Of a stretch of 44,622 nt of DNA, positions 27,795-36,556 are shown one piece after another. Positions within the stretch are counted from its first letter, which is position 1, and each line of letters begins with the position of its first letter. This DNA comes from Planctomycetaceae bacterium (lineage in GTDB: Bacteria > Planctomycetota > Planctomycetia > Pirellulales > Pirellulaceae). The stretch spans positions 1 through 44,622 of the forward strand of contig PKCN01000071.1 of NCBI GenBank assembly GCA_002862205.1, written 5' to 3'. A program made the translations under genes and the position numbers. The notes under the pieces were generated by a model that worked only from the letters and a program-made list of their open reading frames with translations, was not told where the DNA came from and made no database searches.

Positions 27795-28312
27795 GCGTCC
27801 GCGAAAAACAGGTACCGTTAGTCAGAAGGACCACAGTCTAACGCGAAACGCCCTACCCTGACGAGATGTCACCAACTCGATCTGCTCAAATCTGCTGATC
27901 TGCTTAAAACAGTGGATCTGCTCTAAACAAACGACTTCGCATCGAAACTGCCACCCACCCACAGTTACCGCCGCTGGGTATTTCCTGCTTTTCGCGAGAG
28001 CCACACAATGGAATGCTCAACTGGAAAATGCTGAAAGATCAAGACGACAGGGGAGGTGGCGGGGGGGCGACTTCTGCTCATCCCGACTGGCTCGAATCCG
28101 AATCGTGACTTTGCGTCGTGATTGAATTGCCCTACCAAATCAGCAGGGGCGAACCCTCGGTCAGAATGTCATCACAGATAGTCGCCGCGCCCCGTTCTTC
28201 CCCGCTCACAAACGATTCGCTGGCTGGAACTCGCCGAACTCTGTTCAGGCAAACCCAGCCAGCGTTGCTCAACTGCCAACGACCGCCAAATGGAGTCATT
28301 GCTTGAGTGAAA
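27795..28312. other. Spacer between FixJ-like and AAA+ genes
   Basis: 518 bp with no supported gene; the short frames at 28118-28306 and 28132-28326 are not convincing. It holds an 18-bp array at 27879-27932 and a G-rich stretch near 28050. Confidence 0.5.
27879..27932. repeat. 18-bp tandem array, 3 degenerate copies
   Basis: Three 18-bp units start GATCTGCT at 27879, 27897 and 27915. It lies about 85 bp upstream of the AAA+ start codon. Confidence 0.85.
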
Positions 28313-29101
28313 TCAGGCTGATACATCCGTCTGGTCGGAAACCAGCATCAACACGTCGGAAGACAAACTTCCGAGATCGATTCTTGCGGGCGTCTCATGG
28401 CGTTTCTTTTCTTCCAACATCTGACCAACCCCTTGCTGAAGCACCGATTCGCGCTGCTGTAAATCCTGCAACGTTTCCAGAACACGAAATCCACCGACCT
28501 GTGCTGTCACATCACAAAACGCTTCGGCAGAAAACGCCCGCAATATCTTTGCGCGTTCTGTCTCAACCGTTCGTTGAGATACAGCCAAACGTATCGCGAT
28601 GGTCTTGTTTGGCATCCCGGTAGATGCCAACTCAAGAACCTGGCCCTGACGTTCGGTGAGTTCCTGCAAGGTCTGTTGCACCCGTGCATGCTGCTGCACC
28701 AGATTCCGAACAGCCCGATGGCGGCGAACTGCATATTTGAGGTATTCCTCAAGCACATTCATGGCGACGGGTCGTTGCAACACAGCCAAGGCTCCCAACT
28801 GAAACCCGAAGGCAGTCTGGGCATTTTCATGCTCGTCTGCGATTAGAATGATGGGAACGTCAGAGGTTTTCTGTAACAACTTCTGCCGCCACTGTTCAAA
28901 CTCGTCTCGTCCTGAACGAACGTCATAAACAAGGCAAGATGGAGCAACATTTGGGGCCGTTGTCAGCAACTCATCAACCGAAGTGGAAAAGCGAACTTCA
29001 ACCCCCAGACGCTCAGCGATCGCTTGATATGCAACGTGTGAACCGGCATCTCGATCGACGATGTAGATCACGGCCGGCGTGGTATCGAAATGAATGGACA
29101 T
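28313..29101 (-). CDS. FixJ/LuxR-type response regulator with degenerate receiver
   Basis: About 262 residues from the ATG at 29101 (AGGA 3-4 nt upstream); the frame is open to 29152. The N-terminal receiver begins AVIYIVDRDAG and has the phosphoacceptor D60 in CLVYDVRSG. The conserved Thr/Ser position is Ala (IILIADEHE, about A88) and the conserved Lys is Arg (VLQRPV, about R110). The LuxR helix-turn-helix lies at about 148-190: LTERQGQVLELASTGMPNKTIAIRLAVSQRTVETERAKIL (read in pieces). A helical tail with LQQRESVLQQGVGQMLEEKK follows. It is a DNA-binding regulator that may be phosphorylation-independent because of the two changes (inference). No sensor kinase is adjacent. The next upstream gene is the GGDEF-like one. 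Confidence 0.86.
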   Translation of the reverse strand: MSIHFDTTPAVIYIVDRDAGSHVAYQAIAERLGVEVRFSTSVDELLTTAPNVAPSCLVYDVRSGRDEFEQWRQKLLQKTSDVPIILIADEHENAQTAFGFQLGALAVLQRPVAMNVLEEYLKYAVRRHRAVRNLVQQHARVQQTLQELTERQGQVLELASTGMPNKTIAIRLAVSQRTVETERAKILRAFSAEAFCDVTAQVGGFRVLETLQDLQQRESVLQQGVGQMLEEKKRHETPARIDLGSLSSDVLMLVSDQTDVSA

Positions 29102-29451
29102 GGTTCCTGCCAAATTTGCGAGTAATAAATCAATCTGCTCACTCATAAACACGCAAACGGTGACGGATCTCCGCAGGCTTTTTTCTTAAATACCCTGACC
29201 GACACCCGATGGACAGCGTTTTCCACCCAAAAGAACACTCACCTGTATCAAATCTGGCCCCAAGAGATGCAAGCGCAGCACACGACGATCCAGGGCCAGA
29301 CGTAATGGCTGATGATCAAACCACGACAGGTCTCACTGGCCCCATCACGAGCCCCCTGCAACGAGTCATCACGAGCCCCCTGCAACGAGTCATCACGAGT
29401 CCTGCAGCCTGGGAATTTGCACCCGGGGGGTTCGGGTAACCGGCAGCACCA
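29102..29451. other. Spacer between GGDEF-like and FixJ-like genes
   Basis: 350 bp. No supported gene; the plus frame 29209-29439 has no family resemblance. It contains the 24-bp array at 29343-29400. Confidence 0.5.
29343..29400. repeat. 24-bp tandem array, about 2.4 copies
   Basis: Two perfect 24-bp copies (starts CATCACGAGCCCCCTG) at 29343 and 29367, with a 10-bp partial third copy. It begins 50 bp downstream of the GGDEF-like stop codon. Confidence 0.95.
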
Positions 29452-30405
29452 TCACTCAGCCAGCCTTGGCTCCACTGTCTCGGGGGCTCCGACAAGAACC
29501 GGGCCATTTCCATCGTGATAATAAACACGATTACCGCCGGTTTTCTTGGCTGTGAAGAGAGCCTCATCTGCGTGCCGAAGCAACGCACCGACCACCGCCT
29601 GATCGCCAAAGTCACTGAGCCCGACACTGACTGTCAGACTCGTAACCTCAGTACCAAAGGTGTATCGTTCCGCTTGCAGATATCGACGCAATTCATTCAT
29701 TCTTTTGGCCGCTTCACGGAGCGGCCCATGCAGAACGACCGAGAACTCACCGCCACCGAAACGCGCCACAGCAACGGCATTTTTCAGCCGTGAGCAGATC
29801 ATTTCACAGAGTTGACGCAAAGCCAGATCACTGGCCTGTTGCCCATACTCATCACTGACCCTCTTCATGCGATCAACATCGATTAACGCGAGCACCAGTG
29901 ACTTGCTACCTTCATGACTGCCACCACACAATTCCTCAAGCCTGATGTCGAACGCATGCCGATTCGGTAGACCGGTCAAACTATCAACTTTTTCATCGCT
30001 CATGTAAGAACGGATTTGCGCGGTTTGCTTCTGCAAACGATATTCGCAGGTATCCAGATGCGAGGATGCTTTGCGAACTCCCCTCAAAACTTGCTCCATC
30101 GCTATCACTGAGCGATGCTGCTGCACACTGCGTTGGCCTTCTTCTCCACCCACATCAGACTCAAACTTTTCAAGCAGATGCTGATACTCACTGACACTCC
30201 CAGCACACTGCCGCATCCACGTTCCCAAATCCTGCAACAACTGCAAGATCCGTTCACGGTCACCCTGGTTGAGACGAAAATCAGCTTGATGGGATTCATA
30301 CCGCATTCGAGCCAGTCGAAACCCAATCCAAATCCCCAGCGCTAGCAGCGCAACACCAAAGATGCACGCGCCTGAGAGCAATAGTTGTTCGTTCACATCC
30401 GGCAT
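29452..30405 (-). CDS. GGDEF-domain protein with degenerate active site (GGGEF)
   Basis: 317 residues from the ATG at 30405; AGAGG lies about 9 nt upstream, and the frame has a TTG three bases earlier. One N-terminal span (LLLSGACIFGVALLALGIWIGF) is followed by a coiled-coil-like region, then the GGDEF domain from DSLTGLPNRHAFD at about 141. The metal-binding region is ALIDVDRMKRVSD, with D176 and D178. The signature reads RFGGGEFSVVL at 216-226: Gly replaces the usual Asp or Glu at the third position, although the following Glu and Phe are intact. There is no RxxD inhibitory site before it. Diguanylate cyclase activity is therefore doubtful; it may bind nucleotide as a sensor. The DNA reading of this codon (GGT) is clear. 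Confidence 0.88.
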   Translation of the reverse strand: MPDVNEQLLLSGACIFGVALLALGIWIGFRLARMRYESHQADFRLNQGDRERILQLLQDLGTWMRQCAGSVSEYQHLLEKFESDVGGEEGQRSVQQHRSVIAMEQVLRGVRKASSHLDTCEYRLQKQTAQIRSYMSDEKVDSLTGLPNRHAFDIRLEELCGGSHEGSKSLVLALIDVDRMKRVSDEYGQQASDLALRQLCEMICSRLKNAVAVARFGGGEFSVVLHGPLREAAKRMNELRRYLQAERYTFGTEVTSLTVSVGLSDFGDQAVVGALLRHADEALFTAKKTGGNRVYYHDGNGPVLVGAPETVEPRLAE

Positions 30406-30430
30406 CAACGCTCGCCTCTGCTCACATTGT

Positions 30431-30490
30431 ATTTTGTCGCATTCACTGTTGTCGCGTTCACTGTTGTCATACTCACTGTTTTCGCGTTCA
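30431..30490. repeat. 15-bp tandem array, 4 copies
   Basis: Units ATTTTGTCGCATTCA, CTGTTGTCGCGTTCA, CTGTTGTCATACTCA and CTGTTTTCGCGTTCA. It lies between the glgC stop (30534, minus) and the GGDEF-like start (30405). On the minus strand every unit contains TGA, but not in the glgC frame. Confidence 0.93.
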
Positions 30491-30533
30491 CGATTGCCAC
30501 CGCCTCTCCGGTCCCCAATATTCCCTACTGCTT

Positions 30534-31814
30534 CTAAGGGTGCAAAGCCCCTTCACCGGACGTGTCGACATGAACACCCGATGGCTCAGAGAGGTCCTCA
30601 CCACGAGCGATCACGACCAACCCACTGTCAGTGACGGTAAATCCACGTGCTCGATCGAGCGCAGGATCAAAACCAATCTCTGTTTCGGGCGGAACATGGA
30701 CATCTTTATCGATAATCACGCGTCGCAAGCGGCAGCGTCTGCCCACTTCGACTCCATCAAAAAGGATGCTGTCTTCGACCGTAGCGTAGCTATTGATTCT
30801 GACGTTTGGCCCAAGCACACTTCGAGCGACACTGCCTCCACTGACGATGGCTCCCTGGCAAACGATCGAATCGAGGGCTTCGCCGCGCCGATGATTTGAT
30901 TTCCCCTCACTTCCAAATACAAACTTTGGCGGTGGCAACATCGGCTGAAACGCGCGCATTGGCCACTGTTGGTCATACAAATTCAGCAAAGGATCTACTC
31001 GAATCAAATCCATGGTCGCTTCGTAATAGGCGTCAATGGTTCCGACATCTCGCCAATAGGCGTCAACCTTCCGATTCTCATCCAGAAAGGGAAAGGCACA
31101 GACCTGATGTTCGCCAATCGCCCCAGGGATAATATTTTTTCCAAAATCATGCACGCTCTCTGCAAGGGTCGCATCGTTGCACAACTGTTCGTACAAAAAT
31201 TCGGCGTTAAAGACATAAATCCCCATCGACGCAAGACAGACATCGGGATCTTCCGGCGTCCCGATCGGATCTTCGGGTTTTTCCTGAAAGCCAATCACAC
31301 GGTGATCACCATCCGTTTGCATGACTCCAAACTGCCTGGCTTCGGAGCGATTGACACGGAGCGCGCCAATCGTACAGTCGGCACCCATCTTGCGATGAAA
31401 GTCGATCATGGGTTTGTAGTTCATTTTGTAGATATGATCACCGGCCAGCACCACAACGTCTTTTGGCTGCTCGCGCTCAATCGCATAGATATTCTGATAA
31501 ACAGCATCGGCTGTGCCCTGGTACCAGTTATCAGTGAAACGTTGCTGGGGTGGAACAACATCAATGAACTCCCCTAGTTCTCGACAGAAATAACCCCGCC
31601 AAGCAAGATTGATATGACGATCGAGCGACTGGGCCTTGTACTGTGTTAAAACCAGCAATCGCCTCATGCCACTGTTGAGACAATTGCTCAACACAAAATC
31701 GACGATACGGTACAACCCACCGAAAGGTACGGCGGGCTTGGCTCGATCACGTGTCAACGGTTCTAATCTTGACCCTCTGCCACCAGCCAAAATCACCGTC
31801 AATGTATCCCGCAT
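30534..31814 (-). CDS. glgC: Glucose-1-phosphate adenylyltransferase GlgC
   Basis: 426 residues from the ATG at 31814, with GGGAG about 9 nt upstream. This makes ADP-glucose for glycogen in the cytosol. The nucleotidyltransferase start is TVILAGGRGSRLEPLTRDRAKPAVPFGG (in pieces). The rest follows GlgC: YRIVDFVLSNCLNSGM, LTQYKAQSLDRHI, WYQGTADAVYQNIY, VVLAGDHIYKMNY, FQEKP, ASMGIYVFN, DVGTIDAYYEA, then the C-terminal left-handed helix repeats (GAIVSGGSVARSVLGPNVRINSYATVEDSI, in outline). An open frame continues upstream to 32435 through the 15-bp array, giving a false 633-residue protein. The conserved N terminus and the ribosome binding site rule that extension out. Confidence 0.96.
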   Translation of the reverse strand: MRDTLTVILAGGRGSRLEPLTRDRAKPAVPFGGLYRIVDFVLSNCLNSGMRRLLVLTQYKAQSLDRHINLAWRGYFCRELGEFIDVVPPQQRFTDNWYQGTADAVYQNIYAIEREQPKDVVVLAGDHIYKMNYKPMIDFHRKMGADCTIGALRVNRSEARQFGVMQTDGDHRVIGFQEKPEDPIGTPEDPDVCLASMGIYVFNAEFLYEQLCNDATLAESVHDFGKNIIPGAIGEHQVCAFPFLDENRKVDAYWRDVGTIDAYYEATMDLIRVDPLLNLYDQQWPMRAFQPMLPPPKFVFGSEGKSNHRRGEALDSIVCQGAIVSGGSVARSVLGPNVRINSYATVEDSILFDGVEVGRRCRLRRVIIDKDVHVPPETEIGFDPALDRARGFTVTDSGLVVIARGEDLSEPSGVHVDTSGEGALHP

Positions 31815-32498
31815 GCGTTGGTGCTCCCTGACGCCAGCTTTGTTGCGCCATTTGCAATTCGACGTAATGATCGAGCATGCAAGGGGCGTTCGATTTTTTT
31901 CAAGCCTAACAGATGGTGCAAACGCATGCGTGAGCAAATTACTGAGACTTGTCGCAACGCCTGTGAAACTGGGTAAAAGACCAAGTGGCGGGTTCGAATC
32001 ACGGCCCCCTGCCATCAGCAAACCCCGCCCACAGCGGGCACTTTCAGCAAGGGCCCCGAAAGAAATGTACAAGCAACTGGACAGCTTTGTAATAATTGTT
32101 GAGTTTGAGGTTAGTGAAGAAGTCCCGGAATTGACGCCAGTACGAGGCTCGCAAGTACCAGCCTCTTCGGCACCAGGCTCTTCAGAACCACGTTCTTGAC
32201 TACCAGACTCCTGAGTAACAGGCTCTTGAGCACACGCTATTGAGCACCACGCTCTTGAGCACCACGCTCTTGAGCACCACGCTCTTGAGCACCACGCTCT
32301 TGAGCACCACGCTCTTGAGCACCACGCTCTTGAGTACCACGCTCTTGAGCAACAGGCTCTTGAGTAACAGGCTCTTGAGTAACAGGCTCTTGAGCACCAG
32401 GCGTTTGAGTACCAGCATCTTCGGCCAACCATCACAAGATTTGCAGATCACACGTCTGCTCGCTGAGCCCCCCGAATCAATACTACGGAGTTACAGGC
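31815..32498. other. Divergent spacer between glgC and htrA
   Basis: 684 bp. The 284-bp 15-bp array (32146-32429) fills most of the half nearer htrA. The glgC-proximal part has no gene. A T-arm-like sequence near 31990 does not extend to a tRNA. Confidence 0.6.
32146..32429. repeat. 15-bp tandem array, 19 copies
   Basis: The largest array in the window. The consensus is SGCTCTTGAGYAMCA. Central copies (32250-32324) are identical, and flanking copies become progressively degenerate on both sides. One unit (32221-32234) lacks a base. Each good unit contains the small inverted repeat GCTC-TT-GAGC. It ends 70 bp upstream of the htrA start codon. Because the unit length is a multiple of 3, the array is open in several frames, which creates spurious long frames. 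Confidence 0.98.
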
Positions 32499-33965
32499 AT
32501 GACTAAGACGATCACCCACGTTGGCTTGGCACTTACCGCAATGATCACGGGTTCGCTCGTGACCACGCTGCTATTCCTGCTGCCCTACGGACTTCGCACT
32601 CCGGCCCAGGCACAGAATCGGAACACAGTGCCGGTGGGTGCACGGCCACCGATTGTCAACGCTGAGAATCTTCAGCATGCCCAGAATCTCTCCGACGCTT
32701 TCCACAATGTCGCAGAGGCTCTGCGTCCATGCGTGGTCAGCATCAGTACCAAACAGCTTGTGCTCGACCCCCGAGTGAATCGCGTCCCACCTCAATTGCG
32801 TTGGCAGTTTGGTCCCCGCGAACAAAAAGGCATGGGCAGTGGCGTCATCGTCCGTTCCGACGGCTACATCCTGACCAACAACCATGTGATCGAAGGAGCG
32901 GAGACGCTGACCGTGGAACTTTCCGATGGGCAAACGGTCTCGGGAACCATCATTGGGGCTGATCCTCAAACAGATCTGGCAGTCGTAAAAATCGATGCTC
33001 CCAACCTGCGTGCCGCCGCGTTCGGTGATTCCGATGCCACCCGGGTCGGCGACTGGGTTCTGGCCATCGGCAGTCCCTTTGGTCTGGATCAGACAGTGAC
33101 CGCAGGCATCATCAGTGGCAAGAATCGTGTTCAAGCAATCATTGCGGACGGTAATGGATTCGAGGACTTCCTGCAAACTGATGCGGCAATCAACCCGGGC
33201 AATTCTGGCGGCCCCTTGGTTAACCTGCGAGGTGAGCTGATCGGAATCAACACAGCGATTTTGTCACAAAGTGGGGCAAGTGCGGGGATTGGTTTTGCGA
33301 TTCCGGTTTCCATGGCACAGCCTGTTCTGCAATCCATCATTGAAACTGGTGAAGTTCGACGAGGATTTCTGGGGGCACAGGTTGTCGATGTCTCTCAGAA
33401 GCTAATGGAAACATATGACTTGCGTGTACGCAGTGGCGCTTTCGTGGCGACCGTGCTATCGGAGCAATCCGCAGATCGCGCGGGACTGAAAGTAGGTGAC
33501 GTGGTCACCCGTATTGACGGCCGACTTTGCACTGGTGGAACCCAACTTCGCAACTACGTGGCCAGTCGGCCGCCCGGGTCGACCCTGAGGATGGAAATCA
33601 ACCGAAACGGTCAGAACATGCAACTCCGGGTGCGCCTCGCAGAACGCACCGATGAAGCGATGGCGGGATTCCGAGCTGACCGAAATAATTTTGGCTCTGA
33701 ACTGGTCCCGGTCACTCCCGAATCCCAACGACAATATGGCTATCGCGGTCTCCAAAGCGGCTTGATAGTCAGCAGTGTCGAGAAGGGAAGTATTGCCGAA
33801 CAGGCCGACCTTGAGGTCGGCGATGTGATCGAATCGGTCGGCGGTCTGCGAATACGAACCGTCGACCAGTTGGCTGAGATCCTGATGGAAGCAAAACGCA
33901 CCAGCAAGTCGGTCCGCATGATTGTTCGACGCGGCCGAGAACGCCTGACGCTGCTGATCCGCTAA
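32499..33965 (+). CDS. htrA: HtrA/Do family serine protease with two PDZ domains
   Basis: 488 residues. The N-terminal signal or anchor is GLALTAMITGSLVTTLLFLLP, ending near AQAQN. The trypsin-like domain has the triad His129 (TNNHVIEGAE), Asp159 (DPQTDLAVVKID) and Ser236 (INPGNSGGPLVN). The first PDZ domain begins near VRRGFLGAQVVDVSQ and includes SADRAGLKVGDVVTRIDG. The second ends with GSIAEQADLEVGDVIESVGG. It is a periplasmic quality-control protease/chaperone. GGAG lies 8 nt before the ATG, and a 19-copy 15-bp array ends 70 bp upstream, so the promoter is within or just after that array. A hairpin region follows the stop codon. Confidence 0.95.
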   Translation: MTKTITHVGLALTAMITGSLVTTLLFLLPYGLRTPAQAQNRNTVPVGARPPIVNAENLQHAQNLSDAFHNVAEALRPCVVSISTKQLVLDPRVNRVPPQLRWQFGPREQKGMGSGVIVRSDGYILTNNHVIEGAETLTVELSDGQTVSGTIIGADPQTDLAVVKIDAPNLRAAAFGDSDATRVGDWVLAIGSPFGLDQTVTAGIISGKNRVQAIIADGNGFEDFLQTDAAINPGNSGGPLVNLRGELIGINTAILSQSGASAGIGFAIPVSMAQPVLQSIIETGEVRRGFLGAQVVDVSQKLMETYDLRVRSGAFVATVLSEQSADRAGLKVGDVVTRIDGRLCTGGTQLRNYVASRPPGSTLRMEINRNGQNMQLRVRLAERTDEAMAGFRADRNNFGSELVPVTPESQRQYGYRGLQSGLIVSSVEKGSIAEQADLEVGDVIESVGGLRIRTVDQLAEILMEAKRTSKSVRMIVRRGRERLTLLIR

Positions 33966-33975
33966 ATCGGAGCAT

Positions 33976-34016
33976 CCGCTGGCAGGCAAATCTGCTTCCC
34001 AGCGGTTCAAACCGCC
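33976..34016 (+). terminator. Hairpin region after htrA
   Basis: CCGCTGG (33976-33982) pairs with CCAGCGG (33999-34005), with an inner CAG/CTG pairing. The overlapping sequence GCGGTT-CA-AACCGC can form an alternative stem. It starts 10 bases after the htrA stop. No U tract is present, so it may stabilise the mRNA end rather than act as a simple terminator. Confidence 0.45.
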
Positions 34017-34230
34017 AGTCCAATGAACCCCTGAAACAATGGAGTGTTCGAATCTTGCCAAAGGCGGGTTCGCGGCAGATGGGGGTAACCGGGTTGGGAC
34101 ATTCAAAATCTGCGGAGGACGATGACTGTTGGGGAATGAATGACTTGCCGTTTTCGCCTGATTTCTGATTTTCACGAAAACGCGTGCCGCCCTCGGTTGT
34201 CGCAGGGCCGGATACCGTTACATTCGGGGC

Positions 34231-36213
34231 ATGTCCACCACTGCCAAAACACTACCGACCATCCGTCAACTGCCTCCCAATCTGATCAACCAGATCGCTG
34301 CTGGCGAAGTCATTGAACGCCCAGCATCCGTGGTGAAGGAATTACTCGAAAACAGCATCGATGCGGGGGCGCGTCGGATTGAGGTCACCATCGCTGGTGG
34401 TGGCAGTGAACTGATCCGCATCAGCGATGACGGTTGCGGCATGGCAGCTGAGCAATTGCCTTTGGCTGTGTCCAGTCACGCGACCAGCAAGCTTCCCGAT
34501 GATGAATCCCTATTTCATGTCGCAACCCTTGGATTTCGTGGTGAGGCCATCGCCTCGATCGGTAGTGTCTCGCACCTGACGATCCGCAGTCGGACGGAAT
34601 CCGAAGACAGCGGTTCTGAATTGTCGGTCCGCGGTGGCGTGATCGAATCTCCAGTACCCTGCGGTTGCCCAACGGGAACCGTAATGGAAGTCCGAAACCT
34701 GTTTTTCAACACGCCGGTGCGGCACCGATTTCTAAAAACGGCTCAAACCGAACGCGGCCACATTATTGAGGCGTTTACGAGGCTTGCTCTTGCCAACCCA
34801 CACATTCACTTTGTACTCACCAACAATGACAAACAAGTCTACGACCTGCCGGTCACGGAGCGTTGGGCGGCGAGGATTGAAGCTTTCTTCGGCGCGGAAG
34901 TCTCCGAATCGCTGATCGCGATCAACAGTGATGATGGGCAAATCAAAATCAGTGGCTACGCATGCGATCCATCCGTCAGCCGTGGCAACAATCGCATGCA
35001 GTATCTCTTTCTCAATGGAAGACACATCCGCGACCGGGCCTTGCAGCATGCCTTGAGTGAGTCCTACCGCGGCATGTTGATGGTCGGTCGTCATCCTGTG
35101 TGCTTTCTACGCATGGACATGCCTGCGGACATGATTGATGTCAACGTTCACCCGTCCAAACTTGAAGTACGCTTCACTGATGGGGGACGAGTCTACAGTC
35201 GCTTGCTGCAATCCCTTCGGCACCAATTCCTGACAACCAACCTGACCCAACGTGTTGGACCGCCCGAACCAGTTCAGAACGACAGCGAACTGAGAAAACA
35301 ACCCACAAGTGAACTCGGACTTCCTGTTTCTGTTGAACAGCAACAACGGCAGGCCGTGATTGACTGGGCTCGCACAGGCCAATCTGACAACAGCACGGCA
35401 AATCGCGATCTGCAGATCGGTGGTCCGCCCGCGTTCCAGCCGTTCCCGGGAAACCATTCCATTCTCAACCCGGCAGGCTCGAACACTTCCGGCAACCCCA
35501 ACCCCCAGGTGCAGCCCGACAACACCTCGACAGAACACGAACAGGCTCCGTGGGACCACTCCAACGCCGGGCAAGCTGACGCAACGACGGAAGACCCAAC
35601 CAGTGATCAGCCGAGTGTCTGTTACCTTGGTTTCCAGGTTCACAACCGTTACCTCGTCACTCAGGACGAAACGGGAATGGTTGTGATTGATCAGCATGCC
35701 TTACACGAACGAGTCCTGTATGAGCGTGTCTGCGCGAAAGTACTGTCCGAAAACGCTTCTCTGGAATCTCAGCGGTTACTTGTACCGGAACCGGTATCAC
35801 TGACTCCCGCCGAGCGGACAGCTGCTCTCGAGGTCAAAGAGACTCTGGCACGAATTGGAATTGAAATTGATGAATTTGGTGGTGAAACTATCTTGATTCA
35901 CTCCTATCCAGCGATGCTGCCCCGGACATCACCGGGCGACATGCTACGGACGTTACTTGAATCGGTCATTTCAGCTGGCAAACAACCAGACCCCAAGGAT
36001 TTGCTCAATCACCTGCTTTCGACCATTGCGTGCAAAGCTGCGGTCAAGGCTGGTGACCCGCTGACCTCGCAGGAAATCACCAGCCTGCTGGAACAGAAGG
36101 ATCTGTACCATGAGACCCACCACTGCCCCCACGGTCGGCCGACCGCTTTATTCTTTAGCCGTGATGAACTCGATCGTATGTTCGGACGCCTCGGCCCGCG
36201 TTCAAGAGGTTAG
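34231..36213 (+). CDS. mutL: DNA mismatch repair protein MutL
   Basis: 660 residues. The N-terminal GHKL ATPase has IRQLPPNLINQIAAGEVIERPASVVKELLENSIDAG (in pieces), ISDDGCGM, HATSKL and GFRGEAIASI. A Pro/Asn-rich linker follows around 360-460. The C-terminal domain carries the endonuclease motif DQHALHERVLYE from D487, with ACKAAVKAGD and CPHGRPTALFFS near 632. This MutL is therefore of the nicking type, as in bacteria without MutH. It coordinates mismatch repair with MutS, which is not in the window. The ATG at 34231 follows a GGGG tract about 2 nt upstream, so spacing is unusual, but the family N terminus supports it. Confidence 0.97.
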   Translation: MSTTAKTLPTIRQLPPNLINQIAAGEVIERPASVVKELLENSIDAGARRIEVTIAGGGSELIRISDDGCGMAAEQLPLAVSSHATSKLPDDESLFHVATLGFRGEAIASIGSVSHLTIRSRTESEDSGSELSVRGGVIESPVPCGCPTGTVMEVRNLFFNTPVRHRFLKTAQTERGHIIEAFTRLALANPHIHFVLTNNDKQVYDLPVTERWAARIEAFFGAEVSESLIAINSDDGQIKISGYACDPSVSRGNNRMQYLFLNGRHIRDRALQHALSESYRGMLMVGRHPVCFLRMDMPADMIDVNVHPSKLEVRFTDGGRVYSRLLQSLRHQFLTTNLTQRVGPPEPVQNDSELRKQPTSELGLPVSVEQQQRQAVIDWARTGQSDNSTANRDLQIGGPPAFQPFPGNHSILNPAGSNTSGNPNPQVQPDNTSTEHEQAPWDHSNAGQADATTEDPTSDQPSVCYLGFQVHNRYLVTQDETGMVVIDQHALHERVLYERVCAKVLSENASLESQRLLVPEPVSLTPAERTAALEVKETLARIGIEIDEFGGETILIHSYPAMLPRTSPGDMLRTLLESVISAGKQPDPKDLLNHLLSTIACKAAVKAGDPLTSQEITSLLEQKDLYHETHHCPHGRPTALFFSRDELDRMFGRLGPRSRG

Positions 36214-36258
36214 CACCAGCAACGAACCCCGGCGATCATCCGCGTTGCCTTTCATGCA

Positions 36259-36290
36259 GACATTCTGACTGCATTGGGACATTCTGACTG
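36259..36290. repeat. 19-bp partial tandem duplication
   Basis: GACATTCTGACTG starts at 36259 and 36278, with GCATTG between the copies. Confidence 0.9.
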
Positions 36291-36432
36291 TTCCGCTGCC
36301 ACGACGACTCTCGCTATCTTTCCTTGGGGCAACGGAGCCGCAGATCAACGGGTCGGCCCCTGTGGCCTCTCAAAGAGCGGTCCGATTCGCATCGCGTCCC
36401 ATACCGTGATATTCTGAGCGTCAGTTTTTGAG

Positions 36433-36476
36433 TTTCGCAGTATTCTGCGGGTGATTTCGCAGTATTCTGCGGGTGA
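36433..36476. repeat. Perfect 22-bp tandem duplication with internal hairpins
   Basis: Two identical 22-bp copies, each holding CGCAG-TATT-CTGCG (36436-36449 and 36458-36471). It lies 80 bp upstream of the PhoD-like start codon. Confidence 0.95.
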
Positions 36477-36556
36477 TACCGAGGCATCCATCGGTTGCCC
36501 CGAAGCTCTCTGTTCCTTGTGCACTGTTTCCATTCTCCTACGCTTCAGAACATTTC

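Larger units (their letters stand above)
36214..36556. other. Spacer between mutL and the PhoD-like gene
   Basis: 343 bp. It contains a 19-bp duplication (36259-36290) and a perfect 22-bp duplication (36433-36476), each copy of which has a hairpin. No gene was found. Confidence 0.6.

Noticed and set aside
28132-28326. 64-codon minus-strand frame after the FixJ-like gene
   Set aside because: It overlaps the stop of the regulator, lacks similarity and has no ribosome binding site.
31989-32014. GGTTCGAATC followed by a C-rich stretch and CCA-like end, as in a tRNA T-arm
   Set aside because: The T-stem has two mismatches, and no D-arm, anticodon stem or acceptor 5' strand can be found upstream.
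31815-32435. Open frame extending GlgC to 633 residues
   Set aside because: The extension is the translated 15-bp array and lacks the GlgC N terminus; the ATG at 31814 has a good ribosome binding site and family start.
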